Below, in pieces: positions 35,384 through 44,700 of a DNA stretch of 64,000 nt. The stretch spans positions 62,001-126,000 of the forward strand of contig JAUIAH010000010.1 of the NCBI GenBank assembly GCA_030425385.1, read 5' to 3'. Position 1 is the stretch's first letter. Each line of letters starts with the position of its first letter. The notes under the pieces were generated by a model that worked only from the letters and a program-made list of their open reading frames with translations, searched no databases and had not been told where the DNA came from. A program made the position numbers and the translations under genes. The stretch comes from Verrucomicrobiia bacterium. Its GTDB lineage: Bacteria; Verrucomicrobiota; Verrucomicrobiia; Verrucomicrobiales; DEV007.

Positions 35384-38300
35384 CTACTTCCGCCGCACCC
35401 TAAAGTAGAGTTCAGTAAGCCCCTCAAGCGGGCCCGTCGCGACCGAGGTGGAATCGCCTTGGCTGGGAACATCTTCCAACCCTGGTTCCCAGTTGATCAG
35501 GTCTAACGAGGTGTCAACGTCGTAGGCCTCTCCAGGAATCGAATCCCAGGCGAGCGAGACTGCTCCTGTTTCCCGATCACGTTCAATGGTCCGGATGGCG
35601 AAGATTTGCCCAGGAATGTCGGCGGTGATGCGAATGTTATCCAGTGCCCACCACCAATCATTCCCCGCTTCTGTGAGGGCGAATGTAAGGACGACGGACT
35701 CGGCACCTTCCGGATTGCGGAGTGAGGTCGCGAAGCTTTCGTTGATAAAGGTGTCGTCGGGTTTGAAGTCTGGAGAGGCCTCGTCCGATTCGAAACGCGC
35801 CACTTCAAAGGGTTCTCCACCGTCAAAGACAGCCGTGACGACGCCCGTCTGATTGGCGTAAGGCCGCCAACTTGAATTGAATTGTAAGACAGCCGAGCCA
35901 GGCTGCGCGCTGCCTAACGGAATGGGGGCGGTTGTTAAGAAAGTGTTGAAAGTGCCAGGGGCGTGGCTCACATCGTCCCACTCATCGGGGTCGGCGATGA
36001 GGACAATGCCAGAGCCGCTATCAAATTCCGAGCGGCGTTGATCACCCGCGGTGCTTACCCACCAATCTTTGTCCGCGAAACTCCAACCTGCCCATTCGGA
36101 TACGCCGTCCAAATCGGGCCAACCATCACCATCAGCGTCTTCACTGTCGTTGCCCGCCATCTGACTGTTGTCGAGTGTCCATCCTTCAGGGGGCACATTG
36201 GTCCAGACCATCTCTCCGGCAACCCCTTCATCGACATTGGGTCCTAATGTCAGACTTTCAAAGTCTTGAGCATAGACGAGTCCGGTGCCCGGCAGCGGTT
36301 GAACGCTAAGCTTCACCTCGGCGCTGATCACTTCGCCAAAGGCGTTCGTGGCGCGCACACTGTAGAAGCCTTCATCGGACAGGCTGACGGCAGGCAACTC
36401 CAATCGGAAGTTGTTAGAATCCGCGATGGGCTCAGCTTCTGCAGTGCGATTGCTACGGAAACGCCATTCGTAGGTGATGGGCTCTTCGGCATCAATGACG
36501 ATTCCGAAGTTCACGTCTTCACCCACGTTGACGGTGTTGGGCAAGGGCTGGTCATTGATCAGGAGGGGAAAGACATCGAGGGTGACTTCTTGGCTGCTGA
36601 CGAGACCAAACTCATTGGAGATATCCACGCTATAGACGCCAGCATCCTCGAAAGTGGCTGACAAGATCACCAACTCAAAGGTTGCCGCGGTCGGGTTGTC
36701 CTCTGCGTTCATCGGAACTCGATCAGCGCCCGCACCTCGATACCATCGGAAGGTGAAGGGATCGGCGCCTTCTGGGACGGCAAAGAAACAGGCTTCATCG
36801 CCTGCGCTGACGGCGAGGTTCTGAGGCTGCTCCGTGATGAGCAACGGACCGACGATGAGCTGAGCCTCGCAGCTCGTTAGGGTGCCTACCTGATTGCTCA
36901 CATCAACGGTGTAGAAGCCCGTGTCTTCAACCGCGGCAACAGGAATCTCCAGCGCTGCTGAGGTGGCCCCATCAATGGCAGTCCGTTCGCCACCATCCTC
37001 ACTTCTATACCATTGGTAAGACACCGCACCCACAGTGTTCTCCAAGTCCACCTCGACCGCTAGCGCCGCGCTTTCGCCCGCGCTGACTTGCAGGTCATTG
37101 GGGTTGATGAGAATGGCAGGGGGCGCTGCGCCGGTGAAGACGAGCAAGTTATCGAGGGCCCACCACCAATCGTTGCCGGCATTGAGCAACTTGAAGGTGA
37201 GCTTCACGTTGGAAGCGCCTTCGGGGTTCTGCAGATCTACGGTGATCGATTCGCTTGTGGTATCTGGGCGATAGTATTCACTTTCTGCGGAAGACTCCAG
37301 CCTTAGGACTTCGATAGGATCAGCCCCGTCGTAGGAGGCTTCGATCAGTCCCAAGCTGCGGTCATAGGGCCGCCAACTCGAGTCGAATCGCAGTTTCACC
37401 GTCCCGGCCGCAGCTCCTTGCAAGGCGATGTCTCCCGTAGTGGCCACATTGTCCAATCGCACCTCGTCCGTGACCGGCGTGTGGGGCAAATCATCCCATT
37501 CATCTGGATCGGCAATCATCACTGCGCCACAGGCGCGCGTGAAGGTGGAACGTTGCTGATCGCCGGCGGTCTGCGACCACCAGTCCTTGTCTGCGAAACT
37601 CCAACCCGCCCACTCCGTGACCCCATCGAGATCGGGAATGCCATCACCATCGGCATCTTCTGAATCAATGCCAGGCACTCCACTGTCATCAAGGATCCAA
37701 CCTTCCGGCCCTCTATCAGTCCAGACGTTGGGGGCAGCCAATCCTTCATCAACATTGGGACCAAGTGGCAAGCGATCGAAGCCTTCGCTGTAGAGGATCT
37801 TGGAATTGTCTAACCCTTGCACCTCTAACGTGACCAGCTCGCTGAGAACTGGCGTGAGACCGGGGCCAGAGATCTCCACTGCGTAGGAACCGCCATCCGC
37901 CGCAGACGCAGCGGCAATCTCCAGGGTGGCTCCGGTGGCTCCAGCAAGCAGCTCGCCATCTTTCTGCCATTGATAGGATAAAACGCCCCCGTGCGCTTCC
38001 ACACCGAACGCAACCGCATCGCCAGGCAAGGTTTCGACCGGCACCGGTTGAGCAAGAATGACGATCTCGTTAGCGGTCACCTTGAGATTGTCGATGGCCC
38101 ACCACCAATTGTTGCCCGCCTCGTATGTGAATGATAGAGTCATTTCCTGAGCACCTTCCGGGTTACTTACAGGAAGGAAGACCGTTTCATTGATGCGGGT
38201 AGGGGTCGTGTCATCATAGCGGAGGATTTCCTCAGGCTCGCCACCATCGAAACTTACCGTCACCGCCCCTGTTTGCGGTTCGGCGTTCCAGCTAGAGTCG

Positions 38301-38740
38301 AACTGCACCACAATCGAGTTGGGTTGTGCCGATGCTAGTGAAATAGCAGGTGTGGTGAGCACCGTCTCCATGCGTGCGCCGGGACCGGAATCATCCCATT
38401 CATCGCCGTCGGCGACGAGAACCACTCCCGTGCCTTTGACGAAGCTGCTGCGGCCTTGCCCCGCAGTGGCGTTCCAAGAGACGGGATCGAGAAAGGTCCA
38501 TCCCGCAAATTCCGGCACGCCGCCTTCCGGGACATTCTCGTGATTGGCTTCCCAGCCTGCTGGCACGGCTTGCGTCCAATCAGTGCCGTCCCCGTTGGAT
38601 TCGGTGTCGGAGATCCAGGCCATCAATTCCGGCTCCAAGATATCAAAGTTCTCTTCAAACAGGATTTCAGCCTGACAAAGTCCCATGGCAACCAGGAATA
38701 AGATGAATGGCGTTCTCATGATACGGAGAAAGGGCGGCAT
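35384..38740 (-). CDS. Exported modular protein: three jelly-roll-like modules with Ig-like domains
   Basis: A protein of 1,118 residues from the ATG at 38740, or 1,111 from the ATG at 38719, which begins the signal peptide MRTPFILFLVAMGLCQAE. Three ~190-residue modules start with F(E)ENFD/EGFD/QDFE and end with the motif GN(D/N)WWWA(L/I)DN; the second and third carry a Ca-loop-like DSEDADGDGxPDLDG. Ig-like domains (YQWQKDGELLAGATGATLEI, TYEWRFRSNRTAEAE) separate them. The last ~65 residues (YDVDTSLDLINWE ... YFRVRRK) are shared with its neighbours. The start region lies inside a strong hairpin. Role: probable surface or matrix protein. Confidence 0.85.
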   Translation of the reverse strand: MPPFLRIMRTPFILFLVAMGLCQAEILFEENFDILEPELMAWISDTESNGDGTDWTQAVPAGWEANHENVPEGGVPEFAGWTFLDPVSWNATAGQGRSSFVKGTGVVLVADGDEWDDSGPGARMETVLTTPAISLASAQPNSIVVQFDSSWNAEPQTGAVTVSFDGGEPEEILRYDDTTPTRINETVFLPVSNPEGAQEMTLSFTYEAGNNWWWAIDNLKVTANEIVILAQPVPVETLPGDAVAFGVEAHGGVLSYQWQKDGELLAGATGATLEIAAASAADGGSYAVEISGPGLTPVLSELVTLEVQGLDNSKILYSEGFDRLPLGPNVDEGLAAPNVWTDRGPEGWILDDSGVPGIDSEDADGDGIPDLDGVTEWAGWSFADKDWWSQTAGDQQRSTFTRACGAVMIADPDEWDDLPHTPVTDEVRLDNVATTGDIALQGAAAGTVKLRFDSSWRPYDRSLGLIEASYDGADPIEVLRLESSAESEYYRPDTTSESITVDLQNPEGASNVKLTFKLLNAGNDWWWALDNLLVFTGAAPPAILINPNDLQVSAGESAALAVEVDLENTVGAVSYQWYRSEDGGERTAIDGATSAALEIPVAAVEDTGFYTVDVSNQVGTLTSCEAQLIVGPLLITEQPQNLAVSAGDEACFFAVPEGADPFTFRWYRGAGADRVPMNAEDNPTAATFELVILSATFEDAGVYSVDISNEFGLVSSQEVTLDVFPLLINDQPLPNTVNVGEDVNFGIVIDAEEPITYEWRFRSNRTAEAEPIADSNNFRLELPAVSLSDEGFYSVRATNAFGEVISAEVKLSVQPLPGTGLVYAQDFESLTLGPNVDEGVAGEMVWTNVPPEGWTLDNSQMAGNDSEDADGDGWPDLDGVSEWAGWSFADKDWWVSTAGDQRRSEFDSGSGIVLIADPDEWDDVSHAPGTFNTFLTTAPIPLGSAQPGSAVLQFNSSWRPYANQTGVVTAVFDGGEPFEVARFESDEASPDFKPDDTFINESFATSLRNPEGAESVVLTFALTEAGNDWWWALDNIRITADIPGQIFAIRTIERDRETGAVSLAWDSIPGEAYDVDTSLDLINWEPGLEDVPSQGDSTSVATGPLEGLTELYFRVRRK

Positions 38741-38755
38741 ATCTGCCGCCCTTTC
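38728..38755 (-). terminator. Strong hairpin between two giant genes, overlapping a start codon
   Basis: A 12 bp perfect stem (GAAAGGGCGGCA / TGCCGCCCTTTC) with a 4-base loop lies 31-58 bp after the stop of the 2,436-residue gene on the minus strand. It is probably that gene's transcription terminator, since the stem ends in A's and T's, though no T-run follows. The same stem covers the AAAGGG Shine-Dalgarno-like sequence and the ATG at 38740 of the downstream gene, so it could also gate translation. Confidence 0.7.
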
Positions 38756-38785
38756 GAGGTTGAATAGGTGATCTTTCTGTAGCGT

Positions 38786-41700
38786 TTACTGAACTCCGCG
38801 GTAGTAGCCGTCGAGGTTAGCCGCCCGGGCGGCATCGCTCTCCTCGAAGGAGCCGGTCACGCCCGTCGCGATCGTTTCCCAATCAATCAGGTTCGTAGAG
38901 AACTGAATGTCGTAACTCTCGCCCTCAGGAATGTTGATCGAGAGGTTGCCGTTGGCCCCGATGCTCACAGGGCCAAACTCAACGATCCCCGTTGGTCCGC
39001 CAGGCGTCTCACCCCCGACCGGCCCACCCGGAAGGAGAAAGCGATCTGCCAATCCTTTGATCTGGGTGGCACCGAGCGCAGAATCGTAGATCGCCACGTC
39101 GTCGATTTCACCGTTGAAGAAGTTGCCCTCCGCATCGTAGATGCCACCGCCTCCGATGTTGAAGCCGAAGTCAGACTCACCCGCTGGAGCAGGTTCGGCA
39201 GACATGACCGCTTCTCCGTTGACATAGAGTGTCCTACCATTGATGTCATTGGCGACCGCAATGTGCGTCCACTCAGGAGCACCATCGAAGGTGTAATCTA
39301 ACGCTCCGACAATCGGCATCCAGTGCTGAATCGTGGTGGCATTGATCATGCCGAACTCCACGGAATCATTCTGACCAAAGAAGCCCGTTCGATCGGCTTG
39401 AGTTTCATCAAACCTGACCCACCCGGCAAAGGTGAAGGCTTGCGATGCACTCACCGATGCCGCTGTGCTAACATAGTCATCCACACCATCAAAGCTCATG
39501 GCGAAGTCGCCAGCTTCACCGGAATGTCCCGACACATAGCTCGGCTCTCCATTCACCATGCCATCGTTCCTACTAGCACTACCATCAGCAGTCGTCGCGG
39601 CCCCCTGATCGTCGAAGGACCAGTAACCGATGAGGCCGGGGATACCGGCACCTTCGACATTGGCCGTCACTTGCAGGTTATCGATGGCCCACCACCAATC
39701 ATTGCCAGCATCGATGAGGCCGAAGGTGATAACCACGTTCTCAGCGCCTTCGGGATTGAGAAGGGCCACGGTGAGGCTTTCATCAATGAACTCTTGGTCC
39801 GGCTTGAAGTCAGGTGAGTTGGAATCCGATTCCCAACGCAAGACCTCGATCGGCGCACCACCATCGTAGGAGACGCGGATGACAGCCGTCTGGTTGTTGC
39901 CACCAGGGACGTCGTTATCTGCCTCGGGACGCCAACTGGAGTCGAGCGCCAACACGGCGCTCCCAGCTGCCACCTTTTCCAAGGAGATCATTGGCGTGCT
40001 CATGAAGGCATCAAACCCATCGCCCTGCATGAATGGCGTGTGACTATCATCATCCCACTCATCGGGATCCGCGACGGCGACGACGTTCATGCCTTTCGTG
40101 AAGCCAGATCGCTGCTGGTCGCCTGCGGTATTGGTCCACCAAGCCGCGTCCGTAAAGGCCCATCCGGCCCACTCGGTCACCCCGTCAAGATCGGGAATGC
40201 CGTCGCCGTTCTCGTCTGCGCTATCAAAACCAGGAACCCCACTGTCGTCCACGGACCACCCACTTGGCGGCGTATCCGTCCACACCGCGTCACCGGCCAC
40301 ACCTTCATCAATGTTAGGCCCGAGGTCCACGCCGTCGAAGTTCTCAGCGAAGATGACAGAACTTCCTGTCGGAGGTTGCACCGTGAGTTTCGCATCACGG
40401 CTCGTGATTTCGCCAAATTCGTTGACAGCCTTCACGCGGTAGAAGCCCACATCGGAAAGCTGGGCATTGGCAATCTCCAATCGGAAGCTCGTCGCGCCTT
40501 CAATGACGGTGTACTCCGTTCCACCAAGAGGACGAAACGACCACTCGTAGGTCACTGGCTCTTCGCCATCCACGGCTACGACGAACTCAGCCATACCCCC
40601 TAACATTGCCGTCGTCGGTTGGGGTTCCCCTTCTCCCGGAGGTGAGAAGATGATGGGCTCGACATCGAGGAAAGCCTCCGCGCTGGCCACCGTGCCAAAC
40701 TCATTGCTGATCTCGACGCTGTAGTAGCCCTCATCATCGAACGTCGCGCTGTCGAGGACGACCTCGAAAAGCCCGGCGGTAGGATTGGCGTTCGCATCAA
40801 TGGGTGTCTTGCCTTCGCCTTGGCCCTTAAACCACTGATAGGTGAAGGGACGCTCACCTTCCGCATCGACAAAGAAGCAAGCTTCATCGCCAGCGCTCAC
40901 TAACAGATCAGTAGGTTGCAGCGTGATGATCAACGGACCGACGATCAACTGTGCCTCACAGCTGGTCACCGTGCCAGGCTGGTTGGTGACGTCGACCGAG
41001 TAGAAACCACTATCCTCTACCTGCGCGCTCTCGAACGACAGGGTCGAAGAGGTGGCTCCTTCGATGGCTACGCGATCGCCATCGGTGCGCTTGTACCATT
41101 GATAGGTCACATCTCCCAGCGTATTGGCAGTGTCGACTTCGACGCTGATCTCTGCAGGACTGTTGGAAAACACCTGCTGACTCACAGGAGGCGTCAGAAT
41201 GGAAGGCGGCTCGAGACCAGAGTAGACGAGGAGATTGTCGACGGCCCACCACCAGTCATTCCCCGCATCGATCAGGCCGAACTCGATCTTCAAGTTCTCA
41301 GCGCCTTCTGGGTTGTCTAACTGAAGCACCACGACCTCATTTGTCTCATCAGGCTTGAAGTTCGGAGAGCCACCGTCGGACTCCCAACGCATGATCTCCC
41401 TCATCTCGCCGCCATCGTAGGAGACGCGAATGACTGCCGTCTGGTTGTTGCCACCGGGAACATCATTGTCGGCCTCGGGACGCCAGCTCGAATCGAAACG
41501 CATCTTCAGGGAACCCGTGGTGACTCCTGTTAGAGAAATATCAGGCGTGGTAATGAAGGCATCATACCCGTCGCCTTCGGTAAACGGTGTGTGCGCGGAG
41601 TCATCCCACTCGTCGGGGTCGGCAATCATCACCGCGCCACAAGCGCGGGTGAAAGACGTACGCTGCTGGTCGCCAGCGGCCAAGGCCCACCAACGGGGCT

Positions 41701-44700
41701 CAGCAAAGCTCCAACCGGCCCATTCAGTCACGCCATCCAGGTCCGGATAGCCATCGCCATCGGCGTCTTCACTATCAAAGCCAGGAACGCCGCTGTCATC
41801 TACGACCCAGCCTTCCGGCGGCGTATCCGTCCAGACAAATGGCTCGTCCACTTGTTGTTCATCGACCACATCACCCAAGGGGAGACTATCAAAGTTCTCC
41901 GAGAAGATGACCATCGTGGGAGAGTTGTCTTCCACATGGAGCTCCACCGAGTCACTACGCCGCGAACTGCCTGCCGTATTCGTGATCTCCGCAAAGTAGG
42001 TGCCAGCATCTGACAGAACCACCGGATTGAGTGAGAGCGTCGCCATTGTCGCACCGGCTAGGGGCGCACCATCTTTGAACCATTGATAGGAAAGATCGCC
42101 ACCGTGCGCTTCCACCGACAAATCAAATGCGGCTTCCGTCAGGGTGCTGCCACCAACGGGCTGTTCGATCACCACGACACTCTCGGCAAGCACTTGGACG
42201 TTATCAATCGCCCACCACCAGTTGTTGCCTGCTTCATAGGTGAAACTCACCGTCATCATCGACGCGCCATCAGGGTTGTTGATCGGCAAGAAGAGCGTGT
42301 CATTCAATGCGTCAGGACTTGCGCTGGTGAGTTCTAACACTGTCATTGGAGCGCCGCCATCGAAGGCGATCTCAATGGTTCCCGTTTGCGGCTCGGTGCG
42401 CCAACTTGAGTCCACCTTGAGCGAGATCGAGTTCGCCGGTTTGCCAGAGATATCGATTGCGGGGGAGGTCAGCGAGGTGAACATCCGAGCCCCAGGGCTG
42501 CTATCGTCCCATTCGTCGCCATCACCCACGGCCAACACATGGCGCCCCTTGGTGAAGAGGGCACGATTCTGTCCGGCTGTGGCATCCCACGACTTGGGAT
42601 CGAGAAACGTCCATCCTGCAAACTCGGGCACGCCACCGGCTGGCACTCCCGAGACATCGACCGTCCACCCAGAGGGTGCGATCGCAGTCCAGTCAGTGCC
42701 ATCACCGCCACTCTCTGTTTCCGAAACGAAGGGGCCTAGTTCGAGGCTATCAAAGTTCTCACTAAAGATGGCCTCCGCAGCAAAGGGATCTGTCACCGTC
42801 ACCATGGCAGTGGCACTGGTCACGGTGCTACCCGCACCGTTACTCACGTCGACAGTGTAGACACCGGTATCCGAGGCAAGAGCGCCACCCAGATTCAGGG
42901 TCGCATCTGTAGCCCCTTCAATGGCCACTCGATCGCCTCCGATGCCTTTGTACCATTGATAGAGACGCCCAGCTTGCGCACTGACAGAAATCGCAATTTC
43001 GTCACCAGCCACCGCCTCGACACTCATGGGCTCTTCCAGGATCACTGGGACATTGCCGGTGACGGAGATGTTATCGATGGCCCACCACCAGTTGTTCCCG
43101 GCTTCGTATCCAAAGGTGATGACCATGCTGGAGGCTCCCTCGGGATTATTGATGGGCAGTTTCACCGTTTCGTTGAGCGCATCGGGTGTGTCCACCGTGT
43201 AGAGTCGCAGCGTTTCGCCTTCCCCACCGTCGAAGGACACAGACACGACACCAGTCTGAGGCTCCGTCCGCCAACTTGAGTCAAATTGGAGTGTCACAGT
43301 GTTAGCAGCGATCCCTTCTAGCGCGATCGGCGGCGTGCTCAAGAAGGTCTCCATGCGGGCGCCGGGGGAACTATCATCCCACTCATCGCCGTCTGCCACG
43401 GCCACCACATTGACGCCCTTGGTGAACTGGTCACGATCCTGTCCCGCGCTCGCATTCCACGAAACGGGATCGAGGAATCTCCAGCCCGCATACTCCTCTA
43501 CGCCACCGGCGGGAACAGCGTCGTCGTTCTGCACCCAGCCCTCGGGTGCCATGGCCGACCAGTCCGTACCGTCACCACCCGATTCCGTCTCGGAAACAAA
43601 GGCGGTGAGTTCGATACTATCAAAGTTCTCTTCAAAGATCACGGGGCTATCCTCATAGGTCACGAGTACATTATCGATGGCCCACCACCAGTTGTTCCCC
43701 GCCTCATAGGTGAAGGCGATCGTCATGCTAGCGGCGCTCGTGGGATTCGGAATATCGAGCTCGATGGTGTCATTCAACGCACTCGGACTTTCGCTCGTCA
43801 GCGTTAATAACGTCATTGGTTCTCCACCATCAAAGGATACTTCTACCGTTCCCGTTTGAGGCTCCGTCCGCCAACTCGAGTCAAATGCTAGTTTGACCGA
43901 ATTGCCAGGCACGCCCGAGAGAATGATCGTTGGCATGCTCAGGCGGGTGAACATCCGCGCACCTGGCGAGCTATCGTCCCACTCGTCACCATCAGCCACG
44001 GCCACCACGTTGCGGCCTTTGAGAAACTGATCGCGATCTTGGCCTGCGGTCGCATTCCACGAGACGGGATCGACGAAAGTCCAACCCGCAAACTCGGTCA
44101 CCCCGCCCGCTGGCACCTGAGAGTTGTCCACCGCCCAATCCGCTGGGGCAGTCGCCGTCCAGTCCGTGCCATCACCACCGGACTCTGTTTCCGATACAAA
44201 TGGTTCCAATGTCAGACTGTCAAAGGTCTCACTAAAGAGCACATTTGCCGGAGCAGCCACATTCAGCACCACTTCATCGCTGGTGACAAGGTTTCCGGCA
44301 GTATTAGTGATGTCCACGCTGTAGATACCACTATCCACGTCTAACAACGACCCAAACAGCAAGGTGGCTTCCGTCGCTCCGTCGAGGGGCTGCCGTGATT
44401 CACCCGAACCTATATACCATTGATAGGACAGATCGCCACCGTAGGCGGCCACACTCAGGGACGCCTCAGCACCTGGCTCGAAATCGCCTCCCACAGGCTG
44501 TTCAGCAATCACTACCGTATTGCCCGAAACAGAGATGTTATCGATCGCCCACCACCAGTTGTTGCCAGCCTCGTAGTCAAAGCTGATCACCGCGGAGGTG
44601 GCTCCGCTAGGGTTGTTTAGAGGCAAGACCACTGTGTCATTCAAGGCGCTAGGACTCATTTCCGTGAAACGGATCAGCTCCACGGCTTCTTCACCATCAA

